This document shows, piece after piece, positions 52,412-63,930 of a stretch of DNA of 64,000 nt. Source of the DNA: Ichthyophis bannanicus (lineage: Eukaryota; Chordata; Amphibia; Gymnophiona; Ichthyophiidae); assembly GCA_033557465.1 (NCBI GenBank), contig CM066034.1:416494159-416558158 (forward strand). Direction: 5' to 3'. Each line of letters begins with the position of its first letter. The first letter of the stretch is position 1. Below the pieces are notes generated by a model. That model saw only the letters and a program-made list of their open reading frames with translations. It had not been told where the DNA came from and did no database searches. Both the position numbers and the translations under genes were made by a program.

Positions 52412-52842
52412 ATGTTAGAACACAAGAACATAAGATATGCCATACTGGGTCAGACCAAGGTCCATCAAGCCCAGTATTCTGTTTCCAACAGTGGCCAAAC
52501 TAGGTCATATGTACCTAGCAGTTTCCCCAAGAGACACAAGTTCCACAATGCTTGTACTGGGTCAAGCATTGATATCTTCGGTCTCTTCTTAATAATGGTT
52601 TATGGACCTTTCCTCCAGGAACTTGTCCAAACCTTTTTTAAACCCAGCTACACTAACAGTCTTTACTACATCCTCCGGTAACAAATTCCAGAGTTTGATT
52701 ACACGTTGAGTGAAAAAATATTTTCTTTTGTTGGTCTTAAATAGTTTACCCTGTAGCTTCATTGCATGTCCCCTAGTCTTTCTATATTCTGATAACGTAA
52801 ACAATCGATCTACGTTTACCCGTTCCATTCCGTTCATTAATT
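52412..52842 (-). mobile_element. CR1 3' end, 5'-truncated
   Basis: On the minus strand it carries the same C-terminal domain and 3' UTR as the CR1 at 40.3-44.7 kb: [37 protein letters not shown], then ggtctgacccagtatggcat and ttatgttcttgtg. Similarity stops at about 52842 at the edge of a perfect hairpin. Confidence 0.85.
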
Positions 52843-52843
52843 T

Positions 52844-52881
52844 GGCAACTCATCTATGTTCATCCACATAGATGAGTTGCC
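52844..52881 (+). repeat. 16-bp-stem perfect hairpin at CR1 5' junction
   Basis: GGCAACTCATCTATGT (52844-52859) pairs exactly with 52866-52881 across a 6-base loop, precisely where the truncated CR1 ends. Confidence 0.9.
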
Positions 52882-53560
52882 TCTGTACTCTGCTTGGCCC
52901 TGACACTAAGAATAACTACCAGTATTCTCTTAGTTCTGGCATCATCCCATACTGCTTTTTGTCATTATTCGTGTGCTCCCTTACCTTACTGCTGCCTTTA
53001 ATTTGCACTTGTGTTCAGCTCTTCTCAGCTGAATAACTTATACCACACTCATCCTCCCCTCTACCCACCCATCCCATGACTGGCTGTCTTTTATAGCTGT
53101 TATCTGCTCATTGCCTAATTTATGCACAGGTGCATCTAATCCCTTGATTCTCCTACCTTCTATATTCTCTGACCTTTGTTCTCCTCTCTATTCGTCTTCT
53201 ATGGCTCCTCATCACATTGTCTTCCTCTTCTTCATACTCCCTAACTGTTTCCCCTCTTACCAGCACCTTCACTCCTCCCCTCCTTATCTCCCCTTTACTG
53301 TCCTCACTTCCCCCTCCATTCTGTCTCCTACCCTATCATCAGCTCTTGAGCTTCATCACTTTCTCCCTCTCATTCAACCATCTCCTCTCTCTCTAAGGCA
53401 ACCTCACCCTCGCTTCCGCCACACTGTCTCCTCTCTACCCTGCTGCTCCTTCTCCTTCTCTCATCCGTAGATATCAACCCCAATCCTGACCCCCCCCTAG
53501 ACTACTATCTCACCCTGAGAAGAGATCTTCACGCAACACTTCTAATCTTATCCATATCCC
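52882..53560. other. C/T-rich region, probably L2 5' UTR in its right half
   Basis: No coding motif is visible. From about 53100 the strongly pyrimidine-rich sequence is continuous in composition with the L2 coding strand, so the L2 may begin here. Confidence 0.4.
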
Positions 53561-56500
53561 TCTCCTTTCTCCTTCCACTCTCCCTTTCTCATGTGCCTTG
53601 TGGAACACACACTCTGTCTCTAATAAACTTGATTTTACTCATGATCTCTTTATCTCTAATGCTCTACATCTTTTTGCTCTAACTGAGACCTGCATCCTCC
53701 CAGATGATACTGCATCTACAGCTGCTCTCTGTCATGGGGGCTATCAGTTCTCCCACACGCCTCATCCCACTGGCCGTGGTGGTGGTGTTGGGCTTCTACT
53801 TTCTCCCTCTTGCCAATTCCAACCCCTCCTGCTGCCTCAGTCTCACCCCTTTCTCTCTTTTGAAGTCCACTCTATCTGCCTTTTCACTCCACTTCCTCTC
53901 CGGGTAGCTGTATTTATCGACCTCCTGACAAGTCTCCTTCTACCTTTCTCACTGACTTTGACTCGTGGCATTCCTTCTTTCTGGATTCCTCATCCCACAC
54001 TCTTATTCTTGGGGATTTTAACATTCATGTCGATAACCCCTCTGATCCTTATGCTTTAAATCTCATCTCCCTTACCTCCTCATTTGACCTCCAACTTTGT
54101 TCCACTGCCCCCACTCACCAGCATGGCCACTGCCTTGACCTGATATTTTTCTCTAGTTGCCTACCCTCGAACTTCTGTAGCTCAGTTCTTCCCTTATCTG
54201 ACCATCACCTTTTAAACTTTAATCTTCATCACCTGCTGCCTGAGCCTCATCCTGTCTCCTCCAACTTATTTAGAAATCTTCATGCTATTGATCCCTTGAC
54301 TCTCTCTTCCACTATTTCTTCATCTCTTTCTTCCACTATGTCATCTAAGTCTGTTGACGAGGCAGTAACTTCCTATAATGCTGCACTCTCCTCAGCTCTG
54401 GATGCTCTCACTCTGCCAATGCCATGTCCTATGAGACGTTCTGCACCCCAGCCCTGGCTTTCATCCACTATCTGCTATCTACGTTCCTGTGCCCATTCTG
54501 GTGAGCGTGCTTAGCTCAAATCCCGCTCCCCTGCAGATTTTCTACACTTCAAATTCATGCTTGTCTCCTTCCAGTCAGCCATAACTCTTGCCAAACAAGA
54601 CTACTATGTCCATCTGACTAACTCTCTTGCCTCTGATCCTCACCGTCTCTTTACTACTCTCAGCTCACTTCTCAAAGTGCCTCCGCCCCTGATCCCTCCC
54701 TCTCTTTTTGCCCAAACCCTGGCTGACTATTTCCATGACAAAATCCACAAAATCACCCTCCAATTCCCCATAAAGTCAGCTACCTCTCCTCCTCCTCCTC
54801 TTCACTCCCAACCCTCCCCCCTCCTACCTCTGCTACCCTCTCTTCCTTTCCTGTGATCTCTGAAGAGGAAACCACACACCTTCTTTCTTTCTCCAAACTC
54901 ACCACCTGCTCCTCTGATCCTCTCCCCACCTGTCTTCTAAGCTCCATCTCCTCCATCGTTGTCCCTTCCATCTCTCATATTCTCAACCTATCGCTCTCCA
55001 CTGCAACAGTCCCTGCAGACTTCAAGCATGCTGTGGTCACACCTCTCCTCAAGAAACCCTCACTTGATCCCACCTGTCCTTCTAATTATCGACCCATATT
55101 TCTCCGTCCCTTCATTTTCTAAACTACTTGAACGTGCAGTTCACTGCCACTGTCTTGACATCCTCTCCTTTCATGCCCTCCGGGATCCCTTACAGTCTGG
55201 CTTTTATCCTTTACACGCTACTGAAACGGCTCCTGCCAAAGTCTCCAATGACTTGTTCCTGGCAAAATCCAAGGGCCTTTACTCTGTCCTCATCCTTCTT
55301 GACCTCTCTGCTGCTTTTGACATGGTTGACCACAATCTTCTCCTCGATACCCTGTCCTCGCTTGTTTTTAGGGGCTCTGTACTATCCTGGTTCTCCTCCT
55401 ATCTCTCCCATCGCTCTTTCAGTGTGTGTTCTGGTGGCTCCTCTTCCTCTGCTACCCCACTCCCAGTTGGTGTATCCCAAGGATCTGTCTTGGGTCCGCT
55501 CCTTTTCTCTCTCTACACCCAGTCCCTTGGTGCGCTTATTTCTTCCCATGACTTTTAGTACCATCTGTATGCTGATGACTCCCATATCTACCTCTCTACG
55601 TCTGAAATCTCTCTGGCAATCCAGACCCGGATCTCTGCCTGCCTTTCTGACATTGCTGCCTGGATGTCTCACCACCGCTTGAAACTGAACATGGACAAGG
55701 CTGAGCATCTTATCTTCCCCCTAAAACCTTCCCTCCTCTTTCTCCTTTCTCAGTCTCTGTGGATAACTCTGTACTCCTTCCTGTTTCCTCAGCCCGCAAT
55801 CTGGGGGTTGTCTTTGACTCCTCTCTCTCTTTCTCCTCACATATCCATCTGATAGCCAAGACCTGCCGTTTCTTTCTCTATAGCATCAGCAAAATCCGCC
55901 CTTTCCTTTCTGAACACACTACTAAAACACTTATCCACTCCTTAATCACCTCCCGTCTTGACTACTGTAACCTACCCCTTGCTGGTCTCCCTTTGAATCA
56001 TCTCTCTCCCCTTCAATCTGTTCAACTCTCTGCTGCACGGCTAATCTTCCGCCAGCCTCGTCATGCCATATCACTCCTCTTCTGAAGTCACTTCATTGAC
56101 TCCCTATCCGTTTTCGCATCCAGTTCAAACTTCTCCTGCTGACCTATAAATGCATTCACTCTGGAGCTCCTCACTATCTTTCTTTTCTTATCTCTCTTTA
56201 CAACCCCCCTCGGGAACTCTGCTTGTCTAGCAAATTGTTTCCATCTGTGCCCTTCTCTTCTGCTAACTCCAGACTTCGCTCCTTTCACCATATTGCGCCT
56301 TACGCCTGGAACAAACTACCTGTGTCTGTATGCCAGGCACCTTCTCTAACCCTCTTCAAATCCAGGCTGAAAACTCATCTCTTCGCTGCTGCTTTTGGAT
56401 CTTGACTCACCTGATCTCCTTTTTATTTCCCTTGCTTTGTCCCTGCCTATACCTTCTGTGTTTGTCTTGACTAGATTGTAAGCTCTGATGAGCAGGGACT

Positions 56501-56612
56501 GTCTCCTACATGTCTGTGCAGCACTGCGTATGACTTGTAGCACTATATAAATGCTCAGGAAGATGCGGTATATAAATGTTTGTTAAATAAATAAAATAGT
56601 AGTAGTAGTAGG
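53100..56612 (+). mobile_element. L2 LINE, nearly complete
   Basis: ORF2 with endonuclease, RT and C-terminus runs from about 53590 to 56405. It is followed by a 3' UTR (gattgtaagctctgatgagc, cttgtagcactatataaatg) and a tail aaataaataaaatagtagtagtag. The 5' boundary is uncertain (53100-53590). Confidence 0.8.
53590..56405 (+). pseudogene. L2 ORF2 (endonuclease-RT), multiple frameshifts
   Basis: Endonuclease: SVSNKLDFTHDLFISNALH near 53615, ALTETCILPDD near 53680, GRGGGVGLLLSP near 53775; after a shift near 53910, LILGDFNIHVDNP near 54005 and LSDHHLLNFNL near 54195. [19 protein letters not shown] near 55020, [13 protein letters not shown] near 55110, [19 protein letters not shown] near 55298, [17 protein letters not shown] near 55470, a TAG at 55556, then LYADDSHIYL near 55565. 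More shifts near 54850, 55120 and 55740. C-terminus: SRLDYCNLPLAGLP near 55950, YAWNKLPVSV near 56300 and FKSRLKTHLF near 56360. It is inactive. Confidence 0.85.
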
Positions 56613-56689
56613 GTATTAGAAAAATAGAGAACAGAACAAAAGTGAATCTTGCATCAATTCAGGCAGTCTATTAGAAGAAAGCCATTATC

Positions 56690-57180
56690 AGAGGCACCAA
56701 CTTGGGAACACAGCTCAAAGGAGAGAGGATGGTCAAATGGCTCCCAGATTATTCAGCCAGCAGGAATACAGACCAAATTGTTGGTACAGTTAGTGCAGAA
56801 AGTGAACACTCCAAAACTGATATTGTCATCCACTTGGGTACAAATGACCTGGCTAGAAACAGTGCCTCTGCAGTTCAAAGGGACTTTCAGACTCTGGGAT
56901 AGAAACTCAAGCCCATTGCTAACACTATAGCATTCTCAGATGTTCTACTTGTTCATGGTAAGGGGGTAGAAAGGCTGCATCGCATACACAACTATAATAC
57001 ATGGCTCCAAACCTGGTGCAAACAAGAAGGATTTAGATATATAAGCCACTGGGTAAACATATGGATCAAGAAGAGACTATACTGCACTGACGGATTACAT
57101 CTCTCCTCCGCAGGGAAAAGGATTCTAAGTGAAAAATACAGGCATTATGAAAAGGCATTTAAATTAGGGAAAGCTGGTGA
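56690..57180 (+). pseudogene. CR1 ORF1 esterase-like remnant
   Basis: The reading is IVIHLGTNDLARNSAS near 56825, a TAG near 56900, KLKPIANTIAFSDV, ERLHRIHNYNTWLQTWCKQE near 56970 and CTDGLHLSSAGKRILSEK near 57085. GTND and D..H blocks are preserved; the GDS serine block is missing because the copy starts downstream of it. Confidence 0.7.
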
Positions 57181-57330
57181 CGGATGGAGAAGGACAAGTT
57201 CAGTACGTCACTCCCAGCAAAAGAAAAACAACACTGGAAACAGCCACATACTTGAAGAACACATCAATGGCAAGTGGGAAGGGGTGTGTAGAACAAAACC
57301 CATACAAAAAGGAGGCAAGCCATTCAACAA

Positions 57331-57998
57331 ATGCTGGAAAGCAATGATTACAAATGCACAAAGCCCAGCAACAAAGTTTCTGATCTGGAAGCCCTAATGG
57401 TAGAAATGGACTTGGATATTGTGGCCATTACAGAAACATGGTTTAAGGAATCATATGAATGGGATATAGCCATAGCTGTCTATAATCTATTTAGAAGAGA
57501 CAGAGAGGGTAGAAAAGGAGGAGGAGTAACCCTGTATGTCAAAAGCAATATTAAAGCTACTGAAATGCAGGGAATGTGGGGAAACGAAGAAGTGCTGTGG
57601 ATTGTGTTGGAAAGAGGAGATGGCACTGGTGTGGTCTACAGGCCTCCAACTCAAACCGAAGAAATGGACTGCGAATTGATTGTTGATATTGCAAAGATAG
57701 TCACAAAGGGGGAAGTGATCATATTGGGTGACTTTAATCTACCCAATGTGGATTGGAGTGTTCCTTCTGCAAATCTGGAAAGAAGTAAAAAAATTTATGG
57801 ATGCCTTCCAAGATGCTTTACTTAAACAAATGGTGATGGAACTGACCAGGGAGAGCTCCGTGCTGGATTTAGTGCTCACCAACAGAGATAGCATGTTAAA
57901 TGTCCAGGTGGATGCCCATGTGAGCAGCAGTGATCATCACACAGTGAGGATTGAGATAAAATCCAAGGTGGAATCCAATCACAGCAAACTCAGTCTTA
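57331..57998 (+). pseudogene. CR1 ORF2 endonuclease part
   Basis: The reading is DLEALMVEMDLDIVAITETW near 57385, GGGVTLYVKSNIKATEMQG near 57520, GVVYRPPTQTEEMD near 57630 and ILGDFNLPNVDW near 57722. A frameshift in an A run near 57787-57793 leads to LDLVLTNRDS near 57863 and SSSDHHTVRIEIKS near 57925. It is interrupted by copy C at 57999. Confidence 0.8.
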
Positions 57999-58103
57999 GG
58001 GGTATGTTTACTAAACTGCGGTAATGTCATTCGCGTTAGGTTCCACGGTAAAGGTACAGATACCCATATAAAGGCTAACGCATGTTACAAACTAACACGA
58101 GCT

Positions 58104-58340
58104 ACAAGGCGCCTCATAAGGCACCATACAAGGCACCTTATAAGGCACATTACAAGGCGTCTTATAAGGCACCTTGTAGGGTGCCTTGTAAGGTGCTCTG
58201 TAAGGTGCCTTTTAAGTAAGGTGCCCTATAAGGTGCGTTGTTAGGTGCCTTATAAGGTGCCTTGTTAGGTGCCCTATAAGGTGCCTTGTAAGGTGCCTCA
58301 TATGGTGCTTTGTAAGGTGCCCTATACAGTAGGGCTCCTT
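58104..58340. repeat. Palindromic 12-bp minisatellite in copy C
   Basis: About 19 units of AAGGYGCCTTRT-type, in the same relative position as in A and B but with different unit order. Confidence 0.8.
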
Positions 58341-58960
58341 AGGCTATGCGCTGTATTAGGCACCCCTGGACAAGGCACCATAGAGGGCATCCTGGGTTAC
58401 GGAACCATAGGTTAAGGTGGCTTAACAAGGTTATGGTGCCCTAGGTTAGTGTGGCCTAAGGGCTGCAAGGTGCTTCAGGATGACATGCATGACCTGTGAG
58501 GAACAGAGACAGATGTAGCCCTAACACTAGATAGAGCACTCAGGAAAGGCAATGAACAGGTGAGTGAAGGAGGGAGAGCTGGGAGCCGCTGGACCTGCCA
58601 TATCTGTGGGCATCCTATGTGGCTACCAGTACTGATGACAAACATGGTGGGGGCAACTATACCACAGCACAGGGTGTTGGCAATATAAAGTACTGGAAAA
58701 ACAGTTGGTGACAGACGATGGGAATACATGTCCCCCAGTGGAGGCGGAGGTGGCAGGATAGTTACAATGATGGGTGGACAGAGGAGTGGTGGTGCCATGC
58801 AGATCAGACACAGGCGAGGCAAACATGAAGAGGCGCAATGCAGGAAAGGGTAGCAGTGCAGGACATGGGGTGACAGCCTGCACAGGCAGACAGGTCTCTA
58901 CACAGCTGACACATGCAGATAGACGGACCAAGGGAATGTTAGCAATTGTGGCGAGGGTAT

Positions 58961-59158
58961 TTATTTAGCATTTTTTTCTATACCACACTATTCAACATCA
59001 GCGCGGTTCACAAATAACACAAATGTCCAGTGTGGCGGGTCAACATTGGACTTACAGTAGAACAAGGAATTTAAACTTGGTGAACAAGTAAAACTATATA
59101 CATAACTTCTCAATATATCTATGCACAGTATTTACAGGTCGCTGGGATGTGTATTATG
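58961..59158 (-). mobile_element. L2-like 3' tail inserted in copy C
   Basis: tatttatttagcatttttttctatacc and cagcgcggttcacaaat resemble the L2-like 3' ends at position 1 and near 30560. Copy A reads straight through (gagggtattatgggc), so this is a later insertion. The duplication is short and ambiguous (gtatt). Confidence 0.7.
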
Positions 59159-59254
59159 TGTATTATGGGCTGGCAGCACAAATCTGCAAAAATATGACTG
59201 TTACAGACATGCACACTATTTGAGTAGGACAGGCATGAGAGGAGGGAACAATGA

Positions 59255-59325
59255 GGAATTGAACCCATGAACACTGCAAAGAATGGCATTGTATTAACCA
59301 GTAGGTTATACCTCCATGGTGTATG
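59255..59325 (-). other. tRNA-like module 2 of copy C
   Basis: The complement has TAACCTACTGG and GGTTCAATTCC, matching A/B-box spacing of the module at 37318-37385. Confidence 0.5.
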
Positions 59326-60849
59326 TCATAGCAATGGCTGGGTACAGAAGGACTGTAGGTCACCGCACACACTGTCTGCTCTGAGTGCTAGGATAGGGTA
59401 ACCCCATCAGTACCCATGATGCAATGCACATGCTGAATAGCTGTCTACAGCAAATGGGGTCTGCACCTCTCCGGTACCTCAGCTTGGAAAAACGAACTGA
59501 CAGTGCGTGATACTGGCACAGAGTAGATACAGACCATGCCATTGTGCAGGTTCTGTGTTCTCCCTGAGGGATAGGATGGGTGCCCAGCACTAGGTATGCA
59601 GTACATGTGGTGCTAGCGATAGGTCCTGCTGTACATCCCCATCACTACCAGTGTGTGATAGGTGTTCCTTGGAGTGCGGCTGAAGGTAATTTGGTGTCTA
59701 TTGTTATCCTGCAGTCACATGTGGCCATCTGGGACCAGAATCACCCAGATTAGTGTGTACCCTGCGTTAGGGTCTGGTTGACATGGGCACCTGTTATCAG
59801 GGCAGAGGGGGTTTCCAGACTTGCGTGAGGTTTGTGTAGCAGTGCCCTTACAGGTCAAAGTGGTATACACTACATACCCCAAAGGGCTTACATCACCCTT
59901 TTTATAAGTAAAGGAAAGGTGTTCCAGCCCCCATCAAGCAACCTCCATCCTGCTGGTATACGACAGCCCTCCAGGGTTGGTGGGCCAGAGCCATACCTGT
60001 GGCTGGGGCAGTGTCAGACCAGCAGCAATGATGGGGTTAGCTCTGGAAAACCCCAACTGCCTCACACCACTATCTGCCAGTCACCAGCAAACAGCACAGT
60101 CAGACTGCACCATATATGTGTTCCGACCATGCACAGTCTAACTGCAGACAATCCATAGTGCATACTCACAGAGGAACTATTTGCACCAAGCAGGCATCTC
60201 AGTGGGAACCCAGCACTGGCAACACAAAAGTACCATTGGAGGTAGATAGTGTGGAGCGCTATGTGGGAACCTAGACATGCCATGGTCACTGCTCGGGCAG
60301 AGTGAGTACCCTCCCAGCATGCCATGCTGTGGCCACCCTGTCCATGCAGGCGGTAGTCGGGCACTACAGTGTCCCAACCATTGCCCCACACCCTGTGAAG
60401 ATGCATCCTGGACAATCCGCCCTGTCCGGGCCATACCCACAACACCTTGCTCCTCATTATGCACATATTCAGGCTACCGCTGGTAACAGTGGGACATTAT
60501 GGGCCCAGTGAGGTGTGGGCAGCCACAAAACAATGGATAGACATACACTCACACTCCTATTGCAGAAGTATGCCAGGACAGGGGTGGTTGGCAACCATGC
60601 CCGCCACACTGGTCCTGATCACAGTGCTGACATTGCTAAACTGTGCAGGAGGTAGTACTAGTGCTCTGGTGATAACTGCAGCTCAATGCTGGGGCCAACA
60701 GCCTGACTCTCCATGCATCTTTGGATTGTGGAGCCTGTGTGAGTGGGTGTTTGTACTCCTGTTCGCCGCTGATTTGGGCTTTGCACATGTTGCTGTTGTA
60801 TCTGCATTGTAGGGTAAAACATAGGGACATGCTCTGCAGGAACCACAGC

Positions 60850-60925
60850 TGTGGCTTAGAACCTGTGACCCTCTGCTTCCAGACACACTGGCTGGGTGTA
60901 CTGCACCACACTGTTGCCACAGATG
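60850..60925 (-). other. tRNA-like module 1 of copy C
   Basis: The complement begins GTGTGGTGCAGTACACCC and ends GGTCACAGGTTCTAAGCC. It is longer than its counterpart in A, nearer to normal tRNA A-B spacing. Confidence 0.45.
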
Positions 60926-61851
60926 CATGGTGGTCCCTGGGGCTACCAGTACATTTCCTCAGCCAGACCTTTTATGTTGCACTGCACACCACGTACTGGT
61001 ACGGGGCATGGTCTAAGTCCACTGCAGATAGGTGCCACTGCCCCCTCCAGCATGGGCACACCCCCCCCCCCCCGCCATGCTGACATAACCATATGCTGTC
61101 GGTGCTGGTAGTGCGCAGTCCCAGGCCATCTACTGTGTGGGTAGGTGGTCGCCTAGGGAGCGGGGTCTGGGGCATGGGGCATACATGAGCATCCTCGCAT
61201 CCCCCCCCCATCACCGCCTGCCAATAGTCTGTCCCTTCCACTTGGGGGAGGGTTGGCTGGGGGGATGTCAGGTCGGTGCCCTGGCAACTGTTAGCTCGGG
61301 TGGACCAGGAAGATGTAGGTGGATTGTGTTTGGCCTTTGTCAGCTGCTGTCTTGCTGATTTCCAGTTTCTATGTTCCTATGTGCCACCTAGGCACCTGCC
61401 TAGTCCACCCAATTGCCCCATCGCCATAGTGGCCTTTCATACTTGGGCACTATGCTGTTGCTGGACATGGAGCACTACTATCACGTTTCTTGGGCTCCCT
61501 GTCTATGCTGTACATTGCTGACACTGAAATGGTTTCTCTCTCCTGCAAATGTGCATCTAACGGCAAGTTTTCATTCGTGGTAGGATTCAACCCTTCAGTT
61601 CAGCGCGTTAGTGTGCAGGGAGCCTCTCCGTGCCCACTTCCCGCCCATCCCACTTCCCGCCCATTAACCCCTTCCCCCCACCCTCTCTCCACCCTCTGCC
61701 GTGTTAACCGCGGCCGGGGATGTTAACGATTGTTAAGTAACGCTAACGCACATTAATGTTACATACCACTCGTTAACGTTACCTAACAAGCGTTAATGTT
61801 ACATAATGCGCGGTCTGTAACGTTACTGCAGTTTAGTAAACATACCCCTTG

Positions 61852-63930
61852 GACTTCAAAAATGCTGACTTCAGTAAAATGGCCAAGTACCTGAAGGAGG
61901 AGTTGGTAGGGTGGGAGGGACTAAGGGAAGTGGAATTGCAATGGGCTAAACTAAAGAAAGTAATAAAATGTGCAAGAGATACATATGTAAGGAAAGTAAA
62001 TAAAAACAACAGGAAAAGGAAACCTATTTGTTTCTCCAAAGAAGTGGCTGCACAAATAAAGGCAAAAAACACAGCTTTCACAAAATTCAAAAGTTCGCAA
62101 ACAGAGGAACACAGAAAAGAATACAAGATCAAACTAAAAGAGACAAAAAGAGAAATAAGTATAGCAAAATCAAAGACAGAAGAAAAGATGGCTAAAGATG
62201 TGAAGTGTGTCGACAAAACATTTTTCAGGTATATTCAGGAGAGGAGGAAAATCAGAGGTTGAATTGCAGGACTCAAAAGTGACAGGAACGGGTTCATGGA
62301 AAGTAACATTGAAAAAGTGACAATGATAAATAAATACTTCTGCTTTGTTTTCACTAGAGAAAATCCTCGAGAAGGACCACCTGTGATTGACAAATATACA
62401 AATGGGAATGGATTAGATACTACACCATTCACAGAAGATGATGTGTTAGAATGGCTTACAAAACTGAAAGTGGACAAGTCTATGGGACCAGATGGAATAC
62501 ACCCCAAGATACTGAAAGACCTCAGAGAAGTTCTTGCAGGGCCTTTAAAGGATGTTTATAATAGATCCTTGGAGATAGGAGAAGTTCCACAAGACTGGAG
62601 AAGGGCTGATGTGGTACCTCACCACAAAAATGGTAATAGGGAAGAAGTGACAATCTACAGGCCAGTAAGCCTTACCTCGGTGGCGGGAAAAGTAATGGAG
62701 GCGCTCCTGAAAGAGCAAATAGTGGACTTCCTCAAAACCAACAGGTTGAATGATCCGAGGCATCATGGTTTTTACCAAAGGATGATCTTGCCAAACAAAC
62801 CTGATTGAGTTCTTTGACTGGGTGACCAGAGAACTAGATCAAGGTTATGCAATGGATCTGATCTACCTAGATTTCAGCAAAGCCTTTGATACTGTTCCTC
62901 ATAGGAAGCTTGTCAGTAAACTCAATAGCTTGGGGATGGGTCCCAAGATGGTGAACTGGATCAGAAATTGGTTGACTGACAGACAACAGCGTGTGACGGT
63001 AAACGGAACTCACTCGGATGAAAGGAAGGTGATTAGCGGTGTGCCACAGAGTTTGGTCTTGGGACCGGTACTGTTCAATATATTCGTGAGTGATATTGCT
63101 GAAGGGCTGAATGGAAAGGTCTGTCTTTTTGAAGATGACACCAAAATTTTCAACAGAGTGGACTCCCCTCAGGGAGTGGGAACATGAGGAAAGTTCTACA
63201 AAAGCTGGAAGAATGGTCTAATACTTGGCAGTTAAGATTTAATGTGAAAAAGTGCAGTGTCATGCACTTGGGAAGCAGAAATCCAAGGGAATTCTATATG
63301 ATAGGGGGAGAGAGATTGATGTGCACGGACCAGGAGAAAGACCTCGGTATGATTGTTTCTGATGATCTCAAGGTGGCTAAATAGTGTGACAAGGTGGTGG
63401 AAAAAGCCAGAACGATGCTGGGTTGCATACCAGCAGAAAGAAAGAAGTACTAATGTCACTGTACAAATCACTGGTGAGGCCTCACTTGGAATATTGTGTT
63501 CAGTTTTGGAGACTGTATCTCGCAAAGGATATAAAAAGGCTGGAAGCGGTTCAGAGGAAGGCAACCAGAATGATTTGGAGCCTGCGTCAGAAGACTTATG
63601 AGAAGAGACTTGAAGACCTAAATATGTACACTCTGGAGAAGAGGAGGGACAGGGGAGATATGATTCAGACCTTTAAATACTTAAAGAGTATTAATGGACA
63701 AATAAACCTCTTCCAAAAATTGGGAAGCTGTAAAACTAGAGGGCATAACATGAAGCTGCAAGGGGGTAAACTGAAAGGCAATGTCAGGAAATACTTTTCA
63801 CTGAAAGGATGGTGGATGCTTGGAATGCTCTCCCGATGGAAGTGGCGTGGGCAAATGCAGTGACAGAATTCAAAATGGCATGGGACAGACATAGTGGATC
63901 CCTTTATAGAAACAGGATAAAATCAAAATA
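61852..63930 (+). pseudogene. CR1 ORF2 linker, RT and C-terminal domain
   Basis: Linker: KMAKYLKEELVGWEGLREVE near 61878 and KTFFRYIQERRKIRG, then a TGA near 62261. RT: MGPDGIHPKILKDLREV near 62483, VTIYRPVSLTSVAGKVMEAL near 62648, a frameshift near 62775, YLDFSKAFDTVPHRKL near 62866, ISGVPQSLVLGPVLFN near 63032 (usual QGS reads QSL) and LFEDDTKIF near 63127 (FADD reads FEDD). Further shifts near 63180 and 63425 and a TAG near 63384 where Q is usual. C-terminal: VRPHLEYCVQFWRLYLAKDI near 63475 and RGDMIQTFKYLKS near 63653. It is inactive. Confidence 0.85.

Larger units (their letters stand above)
57999..61848 (+). mobile_element. Copy C: 3.85-kb non-autonomous DNA element, inverted relative to A
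   Basis: The termini are the same as in A, GGGGTATGTTTACTAAACTGCGG, flanked by TTA (57996-57998) and TTG (61849-61851). Order from the left: conserved tgtcattcgcgttagg end, palindromic minisatellite (58104-58340), long non-coding interior shared with A in reverse order, then subterminal TAACG/GTTA words (61730-61830). It is about 200 bp longer than A mainly because of a LINE tail at 58961-59158. No transposase frame was recognised. Confidence 0.78.

Noticed and set aside
54780..54971. Glutamate-rich minus-strand frame, and other frames opposite the L2
   Set aside because: Shadow of pyrimidine-rich L2 coding sequence.
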